A model generated the notes under the pieces. It did no database searches and had not been told where the DNA came from. It worked only from the letters and a program-made list of their open reading frames with translations. Positions 26,220-37,139 of a DNA stretch of 64,000 nt are shown here, piece by piece. The stretch spans positions 44,911,001 to 44,975,000 of the forward strand of contig NC_092524.1 in the NCBI RefSeq assembly GCF_037038585.1, read 5' to 3'. This DNA is from Patagioenas fasciata (lineage: Eukaryota; Chordata; Aves; Columbiformes; Columbidae). The position numbers were made by a program, and so were the translations under genes. How positions within the stretch are numbered: the first letter of the stretch is position 1; the number at the start of each line of letters is the position of its first letter.

Positions 26220-27060
26220 ATACCCGCCCCACGGGGAACTGCAACCCAGGGACCTCAGCGCTGGCTGGAAGGGCGAGTGACCCCACGGAAGAGCTAAGGT
26301 GGCTGCAGCCCCGCGGAGCGCTGCGGGGGAGAACGGGCGCGGGTCTGTCTCTGCCCCGCGAACCACTGCCGGGTGCTCCTGCCCTGGGTCGCTCCCGGGC
26401 TTGGCCAGCAGCCAGCAGGAAGAGGAGGAGGACGAAGAGAAGGAAATCACCCGGTGTGGGGGAGCGCTCCAGCCGCTGCCCGCCCAGCAGGGACTCCTCG
26501 GGCCGGCCGCTGCCCGTGGGGATAAGCCAGGGCTGGCGCAGCAGCCGAGTTTGGCGGAGCGGGGGGCACTATGCCCTTGCCTGGAGGAGCTCGGGGGGTT
26601 GAGGGCGGCGGATTTCAGCACAATTACAGGCTGACAAATGTGCCAGACCCTTCGCTCACTCCCCAGTGCTTTGCAGCGACCGGGCTGTCAGGGGAGAGGC
26701 ACGACCGGCCCCCGCGCTGTGCAAGGGGCGTCTCCTCGGCCAGCTCGCCATCCCCGCCCCCTCCACTGCGGAACCGATAATCCTCTGCCGCCGGTGGCAG
26801 CCCACACACCCGGGACCGGTGTGTGCCGGAGGAACGGGGAGGGACGGGGCAGGGGGGAAATCCCCGCTCGTTGCTGAGGGCGTGGGCTGCGTTCCGGGTC
26901 CCCCGCTCGGCGCTCCGCAGCCGCGTTAGAGACCGCCTGGGGCGCCGGAGCCGGCCGGGAGCCCCGCCGCCCCCCAAACGGAGGCGAAGCCCCATTAACG
27001 GCTCCGGAACCGGCGAGACAAGGAGGGCGCCCGACGAACCAGCCTGTTACCCGCTGTAAT
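26220..27060. promoter_or_regulatory. CpG island 1 (distal, FOXA1 downstream side)
   Basis: Sudden change from AT-rich DNA to GC- and CpG-dense DNA. All six frames stay open for long stretches, which explains the many overlapping pseudo-ORFs. No TATA box or protein family is evident. It marks the left edge of the CpG-rich domain around FOXA1. It could be an unannotated promoter or a Polycomb-type island of a developmental locus. Confidence 0.75.
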
Positions 27061-27180
27061 TGCGTACGCCTTTCGGCGGCCCGAGCTTTAATTACTCCTG
27101 TGATCATTTTGAGAAGCCCCCGTGTTTAGTAAGCCGAGCAATAATTTTGTGATTAAACCAGTGTTATCCTGGAAAACTTC
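27061..27180. promoter_or_regulatory. Candidate conserved non-coding element
   Basis: A compact AT-rich block directly abutting CpG island 1, with clustered homeodomain-type cores: gagctttaattactcctg (27082 onward), aagccgagcaataatttt and gtgattaaaccagtg. The density and the sharp position at an island edge suggest an enhancer. No comparative data were available. Confidence 0.35.
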
Positions 27181-28829
27181 TTTTTAAATTTTTTTTGTTT
27201 CTTTCGCGTAGGTCTGTAATTTTCTAAGTATCCTGCTCCGCTCATGCCGGTTCAGGCGTGTTGCATGTGCCAAACCGCAAAGCCTATAGAGCACAGGTCC
27301 TTGCAGATGAGGAGAGCTCCAGCCTGTGCCTTCGGTAAAGAGCTCTATGTCTTCGTGTGTCTGTATGTTGACTATTTTCGTAGTGGTTTAGCTGTGGTCT
27401 GCAGCTCAATATTGAAAGACGTTATTGATTACTTCCAGGGAAAACTGAGAATTCTTTTTCCTTTTTCTTTAAGTATAATGACAGCTGATGTTTTCCGTGT
27501 GGTTTTCCCTTTTCTGTTTTCTTCCTAACTAAGGTTACTGGCATGGGAACAGGACTGTTGTACTTCACAGCCCCATCGACATGTGCTGTGTATGTACTGC
27601 AGTCCGGAGTATCTGACTGTTTAGAAGTATTCAGTCCAAAATATATACATTGATCGTTTCTTCTTATATTACCCTGTCACAAATAATCCATCTGGTTAAG
27701 TACAGTGACCTTCCTTCTTCTGAAATTATAGATTTGAAAAGGAACAACCTCTTTCCATAAATATATTTTCTGATTAATATACACAGTAGTTTTTATTCTA
27801 TTCCAGCATTTCTAGAATGGAGATAATATGTACAAATATAGGGAAATACAAATTCGTGGGGACACATTTATGCCTTCAAAAACATACTAATTCATATTAA
27901 ATTCTTGCACATTACCCAAGGCTTAAAGGTACTGTCAAATCCACTGGTACAGTAGACCAAAATGTTCTGGTTTCTCATCTGAATATGTATTTGCCAAAAA
28001 GTTCAGAACTGCTGTGCAAAAAATCCCTATTATAAGACAATGTGTGAAAAATACCAAATCTCTTCTTTATTTATAGTGACCAAAATGAATGTTCATAGCA
28101 TCAAGAAGAGACTGGGAATGCACACAGTTTTCCCAAACTTTGAATATCCAAACTGCTGCCAAAAATATTTAGTGGCTTTTGTCTCTGTTTTAAAGAGCTG
28201 ATAACCAAAGGCTAGAAGTACCTCCAAAGGCCCCCTGCTTCTGCCATGATGGCAGTGCCAGCATTCATTTGGCTCAAGCATGGCAAAGGCCTACAGAGTT
28301 GTCTTCCAGCGGACCTGTATTGAGCAGCTGACCTCTCAGTCCAGCTTCACCCTTGGGGTGCTTTTGGTCCAGGGGTGGGTGTAAGTCGGTCTCTCCCAGG
28401 TTCCTAGAAGTGGCAGAAGGAACCTGGCCAGCTAATCATCGCTGCTGATAATGGAAGAGTAGAAACTGACTGCAGCCCAGAGTCCCCCCAGACATCCTTT
28501 GGCATCCTTTGGCATCCTTTGACATCTCTTTGCCTTGCCTAGTGGTGTTAGGAAGGTGATCTCAGCTGGCTCCATTCTTAGAGTCTAGAAAAGACAGTGC
28601 CAAGGCAAGAGGAAGTGTTCAGAGATGGTTTTCTTTCAGCAGGGCATGGATCTCTTGGTTGTCATTCCTATCCATCTTGGCTCTCAAGTGGGTTTGACCT
28701 GGTGGCTTGCATTCATGCAACTATGCAAAAGTGGTTCTATTGCATCAACTTGTACGTTCCTTATTTGTATTTGTTTAATTTTTTAGGAGACCATGGTCTG
28801 AATGAGCCATTCTCACCTTCACTCCTGTC
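27181..28829. other. Inter-island AT-rich DNA
   Basis: Non-coding AT-rich sequence between CpG islands 1 and 2. It contains a short direct repeat of four near-identical 10-base units at 28491-28530 (catcctttgg-like). I see no genes or recognisable transposons. Confidence 0.5.
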
Positions 28830-29260
28830 AAAGGGCGCCAATAGCCGGGAACGGCAAGGAGAAAAGCCGGGGCATGGGAGGGTGAAGGAACAGGGCTGAG
28901 GCTGCTCACAGCTCCTCGCATGGTGCAACCTGCCCCGAAGGCAGCGGTGGGAGCCCGCAGGAGCCCCCCGCCCCAACCCCCAGCTCGAGGCCGCCGGTCA
29001 CAGACGAGGCCAAGCTCGTTTCGGGACAGGCTGAGGCGGTTGGGTCGAGCTCGGGGACCGTTTGTCGATTCGTTTGTTTCCAGAAGTGGGAACGATCGGA
29101 GTAGCTCCAGCCACCGCGTGTGGCCAGGTTGTCCCCTCCGCTGAAACAATACAGAAACTCAGAAACAAGGGGTGCCCCGTTCACCCCCTCCCGACCACCC
29201 GCCCCTCCGCGGAGGTGCGGGACGAGTCGGGCGATCGTGATGCTCTACCAGTGCCCAACC
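28830..29260. promoter_or_regulatory. CpG island 2
   Basis: CpG-dense block with open frames on both strands caused by composition. No recognisable protein. Flanked by AT-rich sequence on both sides. Confidence 0.65.
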
Positions 29261-30758
29261 GCTGGAAGGGAAAGGGGCTCTCCGTCCTAAACTTGGTTGT
29301 TTTTTTACAGTTCCTACCCGAATTGGGGGTATGCCGGTGACTGAAGGGAAAAAAAAAAAATCAGCCATCAGTCCAAACGAAAGAGACACTTTAAAATCCA
29401 ATAACCTTCGTAACGGCTTCACTGGAAACATGGAATGCTAAAAATTGAATCTACAGAGCTGGCTTCGACCTTCACCTGTTAAATAGTGGTATTTTTTTTT
29501 TTTAAATGAACTCTTTTTAATTTGGTGAGTCTCTGACCCTTATTTTTACTTAATGCTGCATAGCACTACACGCATCTTTTGGCCCTGAGAGGGATAAAGG
29601 ACAGGAAACCCTGGACAGATTTAAACCGGAAATAAATGCGGACTAACTGATGTCTGACTGGTCCAGCGAACTAGAGATGGTGCCGTGTCCTTCTTTTTAC
29701 TAGAAAGAAATGTGGCGTGAAAGCAGGATCTGTGTTGCCTAGGAATTAAGTTGTTGCTGCTGCTTATTCCTTACCTGAACTCCTAATCCTCTGTTTGTGC
29801 TGCAGCACAAAACAAATTATTTCTCATAGACCAAAGGGCTGCCTTGTAACAATTTAAGTCTATTGTGTAAAAGTATAAATGGTACATTGAGAGTTAAAGT
29901 AAGCTGACTTGTAAAAAGTAATTATTGGACATGAAGTATGTGGTCATTTCATGTATACTTTGGAGAAGTCATTATGCACGGGGAGATAAACTACAAACAG
30001 TGAAATGCTTAGTTAGCCAGTTAATATGTATGTTTGGTCTAAACAGACGTCAGCAGAAACAACATGAGGTTTACTCCTACTTCTGCAGAAGACAAGAGTA
30101 TTTTGCTACTTCTTACCTTGGGAACAACCACCTTATTCTAGATCTTTTTAATTTCTTAAACTAATAAGCAGCCCCCGATCCTCAAATACAAATAAACCCC
30201 TGAGGCACTTTACAAAGTGGGAAATATCCCGAAATCCTTGAACCTCGGACTCTGCTGAGGTCTGTGCAATCTCGGTCCACACTCATTAGGAAAGGAAAAA
30301 GGAAAAAAAGCCTGCTCCCTGCCCAGGGAGTGTTTAAAAGGAGGAGTGTGGATGCACAGAAACCAGTCCTGTCAAGGTCAGCTTTGTCTTGTGAGAGGAA
30401 AGGCAACACGGTCAGCATTATTGCACGAGGTAATCCTCATGGAGGCTAGAAGAGATGGTCTCTCTCCCTCCTTCCGTATTCCTTTGGCCAATGTGTCCCT
30501 TGTTGAGGCAAACCTCCCACCGAAGGCGATGTGATTCCTTATTCCAGGTGCGAATTCCTCACCTGGCCAGTTCAGGGTTCCCTGCTCTCCGTTTAGGGTG
30601 GGGTGGGAGGATTCCTGCTTCCTGGAGTGTAATGTAACTCTTGGGCACTGAGGTGCCCTCCTGCTTCCCGGAGCAGCCAGAAGGTCCCTGGGTGACCGAT
30701 GACACTTTGCTGGGCCCTTTCCGTGTAACTGCTAACGCCTAAAAGACATTGCCTCGGG

Positions 30759-30789
<31 letters not shown>
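30759..30789. repeat. Poly(A) run, 31 bases
   Basis: Uninterrupted A run on the plus strand, followed by aactaaaaaaccc. No retroposed gene or SINE body is visible upstream, so it may be a simple mononucleotide tract. Confidence 0.9.
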
Positions 30790-30790
<1 letters not shown>

Positions 30791-30839
30791 AACTAAAAAA
30801 CCCACAACGTTTTGAAGACATCATTTGCAAGGTGTGGCA

Positions 30840-31960
30840 AACACCCAGGGTGTGATACCGGGCCCCGTGCCTTTCCCAGACGCCCCGCGGGCTCATCTTT
30901 GGCGGTCCTGACGCTCCCCCTTGGTCTTCCACGCCCGCGTAGGCTCCTTCGGGTCACTGCAGTGGGCGCTGGGAAGTTTGGAAAGGCAAGTGGGTTCTAC
31001 CGTGGGATGGATGCATGGGCACCAGTGCGCAGAGACACGGAGATTTGCATCTTCAGCCCATCTCGCCGTCGCTCCGTGTGTGCATGTGGACACGCGTGTA
31101 ACACCCGCACAGCGCCCGCACAGGGCCCCGTAACCGTCCGTCGCACCTGCAATGCCCTTAACTGCTCACTGCTACATTTTTCTTGGCTTTGAAAATTCGC
31201 CTGTTTGGATAATACCCATGCACGCTGGAAGCCAAACAGGCAAATGTTTTAATCTCTCATATTAACATAGCGGTTTTCCAATAGGTTGATTTTTTTTTTG
31301 CACGATTATTTATTTCTTTATGTGTGTGTTATTCATTCATTCGCTCTGTTCATTCATTCATTCGCTCCCCCATTCATTCATTCCTGCACCTCTTGCCCTC
31401 CGTCGACGACACCGAATCCGCGGGTACCCGGGCTGTGTCTACTGCCACTGATAACCCTTGGTGGAGTTTTATTTGTACGCCCGTTGCCGTGAACGGTGTC
31501 GGGGTGTGAAGACACTGAGACACCTCCCGCCGATACCTGCTAGGACGGGCTTCTGGGTGTCCCTGCGGTCCCTGGAGGTGTCGGGAGGGGGGGAGAATGG
31601 AGAGGGCTGTTCGGCTGCTCTGTGCGTGCGGTGGTTCCCCATCTCTGCTCAGTCTCCGTGAAGTCAGCGTGAGCAGGCGGGGACCACAGGTGCTGCGGCT
31701 GCAGCCGGTCAAGGGCCGATGTCCATTCCCCCGTCCACAGCCTGGCTGACACCGGGACGTGCGGCAGGGTACGCCGGGGCAGGTGGAGGAACGGCGTCGC
31801 TCGCCGGCCCCGGGGCCGTCCCGAGGAGATAAATGTCAAGAACCTCCAACCCAGGCGGTGCCGACTCGGCCAGTGGAGGGAGGAATGCGCAGTCGGACCA
31901 CCAACGTGCCTGGAGCCGTACAATGCCCCACTTAATACACTTCTGTAATTTAAACTGCTG
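30840..31960. promoter_or_regulatory. CpG-rich stretch 3 (two sub-blocks)
   Basis: CpG-dense DNA at about 30.84-31.15 and 31.40-31.96 kb, separated by an AT-richer spacer holding an inverted repeat (31199-31241) and an attc microsatellite (31330-31384). Open frames here, including a 155-codon minus frame at 31540-32007, have GC-driven Pro/Arg/Ser composition and no family resemblance. Confidence 0.6.
31330..31384. repeat. (ATTC)n interrupted microsatellite
   Basis: Three short runs of attc units separated by gctctgt and gctcccc interruptions. Confidence 0.9.
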
Positions 31961-32079
31961 GGGACCCCCTCCTTCCAAGCCGATTTTCGATATAGGTGTT
32001 TTCTCATTCACCCCCCCTTTTTCCTTTGAAATGCCCCCCACACCCCTCACCCTCCCGCTCCCTTTCTTCTGAGCCCCGC

Positions 32080-32460
32080 TCTCTAATTCTAGATGAGTAT
32101 TACTTTGCTCTTTTCGTTGGCCAAGCACAATTGTGTTATTGGAGATAATGAATTCAATCCCCATCAAAGAGTATTAGGAGCGCCTTGGCCCTGTAGTGCC
32201 TTTTTTCAAACCGGGAATGAAAAGCAGAGAGAAAATTCTCTGGGTAGCCTCCGCGATGGCAGCTTTTGAAGTGAAGGGAGGCGGGCATTGTTGTTCACAT
32301 TTTTGTCCATACGGCTGAAGAAAGACCGGCGGCTTTTGATGAGAAGATGAGAACCGCCTCGTAAGTTGAGCAACAAGTTAGATGGAGAAGTCTTACCGTT
32401 GCCTACTGCCTGTGGATAACATATGTCCCGCATTAATAGGGTCTCAAGGAAACAATTGCC
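32080..32460. promoter_or_regulatory. Candidate enhancer block with NF1, SOX and TCF-type cores
   Basis: Repeat-free block holding ttggccaag (32117-32125, NF1-like), the perfect 10-base palindrome cacaattgtg (32126-32135), atcaaag (32163-32169, TCF/LEF-like), cattgttgttcac (32286 onward, SOX-like) and gaaacaattg (32450 onward, SOX-like). Motifs of this size occur by chance. It is the clustering in a repeat-poor block near FOXA1 that suggests function. Confidence 0.3.
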
Positions 32461-33175
32461 TGGGGGGTAGGGTGAGGGAGAGCTCTGCTCGGCACAGGTC
32501 AGCGGCTTTTTTGGCTTTTTTTTCCCCTGTTCTCTGGATACCGATGCCCCGATGGGGGTGTTTTTAAGGGAGAGCCGAGGAGATGCGCTGTGGGTCTTGG
32601 GTTACTCGGGTGTCTCTAGGGTCAAGCCCCGGGCAGCCGGGAGCGGGGGTGCGGGGCCCTAGGGACAAGGGGACCCCGGAAGAGTGGGGATGTGCGGGCT
32701 CCCTTTCACTCACAGTTTCTGATGGTTCTTGGTGACCGGGTCGTGATGTTAAGTCTGCTGCCAAGTATTTGAAGCTGAGGGCATCCCGCTTTCCGAACAG
32801 GAGTCTTTATCATCTTTTTGCCCACTAAGTGTGGGGTCGGTTGGGTTTTGTTGCCCGCTTTTTTCCCTTTTCCATTTCATATAAAGCAATGACATATCTG
32901 AAGTTTGTAAAGTACTGTTATAGATAAAGCAATCAGGCAAGGAAAAAATGAAGAGGGAAAGCGTCTATTAGTTTCAACAGATAATGTTAGAACTAGAAAA
33001 CTTGTTGCATACATTTGAGTAGGTTCACATATACTCTTATTCCAATCTCCTGCCCCGCAGTTCAAAGATTCCCCGCCCTCGGGGTTTTATTATGCTAAAG
33101 AGGTCATTACTGAGAGTCACTATGGAGAGATCCCGGTTTGCAGAATGAGGCCCACCTCCTAGTTACCAAGATGTT

Positions 33176-33210
33176 TACATTTTCCGCCGGTCATAACCGG
33201 AGGAAATGTG
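33176..33210. repeat. Imperfect palindrome with ETS-like cores
   Basis: tttccgccggt at 33181-33191 pairs with accggaggaaa at 33196-33206 (10 of 11 positions) around a 4-base loop, and the arms extend outward imperfectly (acat / atgt). Both arms contain a GGAA-type core. A tgtttac FOX-type core (33171-33177) sits immediately to the left. Confidence 0.7.
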
Positions 33211-33379
33211 TGTTAGCAACCTGCCGGGCAGGCTCGGAGAAGAGAAGGAATAAAAGGCAAAAATGTATTTCAGCTGCTGCGCAGTAGGTTGCAAATGTAG
33301 ATGATTAAGGAGCACGTAGAGGTATCGGGCACAAAGGCGGTGTTTGCCGAAGGAATGGTGGCTGCGAGCGAGCCAGATC

Positions 33380-34048
33380 CTGCTCCCGGGACAGGAGGTT
33401 CTGCGCACTGGTGCCCGGGCTGGTTGGGAGTGAGATGACCGCCTTGGCACCCCCGTGCCCGCTAGTGTGGCGTGGGGTGCAATCATACGGGCCCCACTCT
33501 CAGTGGCGTGGGGCAGCCCCTGGAGCTCTCCTGAAGCCAGCCCTGGGGCACAGGTCACCTCACCTGACTGCTCGTGGCCAAGGTGGGCCCCGTCCGTCAA
33601 GGAGATGCCCCGGCCTTAGCTGCGGGAGGTGTTTTTTCCCCCGGACGACGGCGGTCTCGGGACCCTTTCACTGCCAAGAGGTGTGTGAACGGGCCCGATT
33701 TCGTAAGCAGAAATGCGGACACCCGAAACTTGTCCACCCGGGGAGCCCCGCCCCCTGCTATTCCCCCCAGAGACCCAGTGAAGGCAAAGGACGGAGGTCG
33801 CAAACCCAAACTGGGTTGGACCACAGGTGGGCAACACTGCCCACCGCCCGCTGGCTCGGGCTACCGGGGTCGTGCAGCAGAGCGGAGCAGGAGGGGAGAG
33901 AAGCGGCACCCGCACTCAGCAGTCGGCAGTCGGGGCCCGATCCCGCCCGCTGTCGTGTCGCCTCAGCGCCGCTGCATACCTGCGAGGCGCACCCAGGGCA
34001 GCGGGGGTACGGCAATGCTCAGGTTCAGCGCGTCCCGCCTGCCGGTTG

Positions 34049-34049
<1 letters not shown>
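33380..34049. promoter_or_regulatory. CpG island 4
   Basis: CpG-dense block ending abruptly at a trinucleotide microsatellite. The 190- and 270-codon frames that run through it owe their length to CpG composition and to the microsatellite, which translates as poly-Asn or poly-Ile. They are not genes. Confidence 0.65.
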
Positions 34050-34136
<87 letters not shown>

Positions 34137-34137
34137 T
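34050..34137. repeat. (AAT)n microsatellite, about 29 units
   Basis: Essentially pure aat/ata repeat of about 88 bases at the edge of CpG island 4. It looks uninterrupted, which suggests recent expansion and likely length polymorphism. Confidence 0.97.
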
Positions 34138-34199
34138 TCCCAGTAGCCCCCCCTTGGAATAACGAGCAGGTGTATGAACAATTCACGGGAAATATTAGA

Positions 34200-35790
34200 T
34201 CACCAACAGTAGTGGTAAAATAACGACGACAAGCAGCGAGAGGCTTCCCTTAAAATAAGCTGCCTGTGCAAAACCCATTCGAGCAATGCTCCAGCAGCAG
34301 AGACGCCATTCCGGGAAATGCTCGTTTCAATCAATTCAACTAAATGTAGGAGTTTGGAGATGGGGAAAAGAGACGAGATTGGAATTTTTTTCCCCTCGTG
34401 GAAACAAACGGATTCTGCCATGAGGCTACATGTGTTTGAAATCCTAATGACTGGAGACAAAGTTGAGCGCTGGCAGTTTGATCTGTCCAAAGTTCAAAGA
34501 TCTGAAATCTCAATGAGTTTCTGTTTGAGGTGAAGGGGAGAAACACAAACACCATGGCACAGCTTGGGCCAGAAAGTTGCAGGGTTTGGGAGTGAAATGC
34601 GAGGTTATTTACACTAATCTATCCTTAACTGCTACTTTGTCACAATGGGTAGAATAATTAGTAGAAAATAACCAGAGAGAACAAAGGCAGATTTTCTTCT
34701 TATCGCCTCCCGTTTTCCACTCTTCTCTTCCCTCAATTATTTTCTCCCGCTGAAAAAGGCTTCGACACTGCAAATCGCAGAAAATGTACAATCCTTTTTT
34801 TTTTTTTTTGGTTATTACTCTGCCTTAGGTAGCAGCTGAGAAGTCTGGGATTGCATTAAGAGAGAAAAAAAAAAAGACCCATTTTTCAGCACCACGCTTG
34901 ACATTTAAATAATCAAACTAATTGCCTTTTTATGTTAGCCGTTAACAATTCTTCTGTATTTCCTAACACAATATTGCAGCGTGGGAGTTTTGCGAGAACT
35001 TACGTGTACATTCCGTACTCCGGTCACTCTCTATGCACTATGTGATTTTTGCCTGGTCATTGTGTGTTGCGTATATTTCCACTTGTCTCCCCTGGAAACA
35101 AATACATATTAATTATATGTATGATAATATATACAATATATGCATCTATATGGCTCCCAAGAGAACTTTCTATCCTTTGTTTATGGGAAGATAATTTGCT
35201 TCTTCACGAATTAAAATTATCACGAAAATGCACACGAAAAGTAAATATTTATTGAGTTGATGTTTTTTAAATACTTTTTTTCAGAGTGATTAATCACATA
35301 TACTCACGCAGATATGCCTAGATCGCTTTTTATCATAGCAGAAAAGAAACAATATAAGATGTATTGTTATCACAATCTAGTGTTTTATCTGCAATATCGC
35401 TGTAAAATTGAAATCAAGTCAATGGCTCTTTTAAAGGCTACTTGGTGTTACAGCAAGAGAATTCATTTATTTCGGGTTTATCTTGACGGACCAGTAACGA
35501 TCCAAGTATTCAATATCTACTCCACATTTCAAAACAATTTTTGAAGCTATGCAAACCGCTGAATTGTTTTTTCGCGCCATTCTTTTATGATTTACTTATA
35601 TTTTATTGACACAACTAAGTTTCGGAGGGGAAAACTGTCCGGAAAATACTTCTCATCTTTCTGTCCCAAACATTGTAATTAATTCCTTCCAATGAACGAA
35701 CACCCTCCGATTTTTTGCCGATGTAGATGTCAGTGTTGTCCATTCGCACTCAGAAAAAAACCCAGGAGGTACTTCTGATTTTATTTCTCC
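34200..35790. promoter_or_regulatory. Repeat-poor AT-rich block, candidate endoderm enhancer region
   Basis: About 1.6 kb without recognisable repeats between two CpG islands. The clearest motif is ccaaagttcaaag at 34487-34499, a DR1 direct repeat whose core caaagttca is the HNF4 consensus. HNF4A and FOXA factors are known co-regulators of endoderm genes. Other parts include AT-rich homeodomain-type cores near 34903-34935. The enhancer role is inferred from position and motifs only. Confidence 0.35.
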
Positions 35791-35829
35791 CCCCTGACTT
35801 GGGCCGCTGAAATTGTTTTTATTCCATCG

Positions 35830-36500
35830 ACTCTCCCCTTCTCCAGAGGGAAAGCGCTGTCCGCAGGTGCTCCCAGGAGGTGCCAGGGGAGAGGGCCCTA
35901 TCCTATCCCCTTACCGGGGGATGCAGGACTGCCAGACACCGCGACAGAGGAGAGCCCCGCTGTGCCAGGGTAGGACCCACCGCGGCTCGTACCTCCGACT
36001 GTGGGGGCTGCCTCTGCCCAGCCTCGCGGAGTCCCAGCCGGCCCCGCCGCGCTGTCTCGATGTCCCCTGCCCCGCCGGCGCGCCCTACAAACGCTCCCTA
36101 CACTCGCTCCCCGCCCCAGGCCGAGAGCCTCCTCACCGCCCAAACTCCGTGTAAGTCTTTACAGAGATGCCCTGTCGCCCTGAGTTACTCCCCGCTAGTG
36201 TTTAATGAAGTTAAATGAACCGTTTTTGCTCCCTCGCACGTGGCCGGCTGGAGATAATTGCCGTGTACGAAAAGGCGAAGTTCCCCTATAAATTGCGGCG
36301 GCGGCAGGAGCCTGCAGCCTGGCAGGTCCCCGCTTTACCTGTGTCCCGGTCGCGAGGCCGAGACACCACCTCCGACACGGGCAAACCCCCCCACATCCGC
36401 CAGCTCCTTCCCTCCTGGCACAGAGCGAGGGGTCCGGCTGGAAGGAGATGCTCGTAAGCTCCCCTCTATATACTGCGAGGCGGAGGGGGTGCATCCTCTT
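35830..36500 (+). promoter_or_regulatory. CpG island 5 with plus-strand TATA boxes
   Basis: CpG-dense block with two good TATA contexts on the plus strand: cccctataaattgcggcg (TATAAAT at 36287-36293) and cccctctatatactgcgagg (TATATA at 36467-36472). Both are set in GC-rich flanks as in real core promoters. They would fire away from MIPOL1 and toward the FOXA1 3' end, convergent with FOXA1. No known gene starts here, so the product would be an unannotated transcript. Confidence 0.45.
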
Positions 36501-36688
36501 TCCTGTGGAGCCTACTTTCAGTTTATTTTCGCACTCTGGCTAGGGGCTTCTTGGGCAGAGGATTAAAGCAGCAGCAGAGCAGCTAGAAGCGCGACAGAAA
36601 ACGGCACTCTTCTCAAGTTTACGACTTCCAAGTCTTAAACTGAGGACAGAAAGCTGCACCCTCTGCGGTGGGGACCCGCATTCTTAGC

Positions 36689-36865
36689 ATGAACCGCATC
36701 CCTGTTATGGCGATGAATCGTTGCCCACTGCAGCCACCTTTTGCCTGTGAGAAGAAAGGGAAGGAATATAATCTTGATAACGAGTGGCGAAGGGGCACAG
36801 GCTATAGCCGTGACAGGCTCCGCTCCTTATCTATGAGAGGTTTGGAGCCGCGTCGGTCCGCTTAA
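36689..36865 (+). CDS. Small ORF, 58 codons, hypothetical
   Basis: ATG at 36689 (a longer GTG-started frame from 36668 is less likely in a vertebrate) to TAA at 36863-36865. It lies 200-400 bases downstream of the two plus-strand TATA boxes in CpG island 5. The protein is basic and Arg-rich toward the C-terminus (WRRGTGYSRDRLRSLSMRGL), with no domain I know. It may be only an accidental frame in a non-coding RNA. Confidence 0.15.
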   Translation: MNRIPVMAMNRCPLQPPFACEKKGKEYNLDNEWRRGTGYSRDRLRSLSMRGLEPRRSA

Positions 36866-37139
36866 ACCCTTTTATTACCCACGCCCCGAATATTTCCATT
36901 ACACACGGTCTGTGCTCCTCAGCTGATATATGAAACCTGCTGCCTTATCGTTGTCTGTCGATTGATATTTTCTGTGTACAAGCCCAAGGCATTAAATCAA
37001 TGTCTCCACTCTGCAGCGGCATATTCTCTGTAGACTAGTCTGTGGAAGACAAGTGAAGTCCTCCTGAAAAAGGGTTTCGTCCTGTCTCGATTCGCACGAA
37101 ACTCCCTTTGGCAGAAGAAGCGGGACTTTAAATAGGATC

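Noticed and set aside
26160-27107. Several 100-150 codon frames on both strands in CpG island 1
   Set aside because: They overlap each other on both strands and have Pro/Arg/Ala/Ser-rich composition expected from CpG-dense DNA. No domain or splice context is present.
30759-30789. Poly(A) run as the tail of a processed pseudogene
   Set aside because: No gene-like sequence precedes it on the plus strand and no target-site duplication is visible.
33411-34223. 270-codon plus-strand frame with a poly-Asn run (and the overlapping 190-codon poly-Ile frame)
   Set aside because: The run is the (AAT)n microsatellite and the rest is CpG island translation. The first codon of the long frame has no special context and nothing resembles a protein family.
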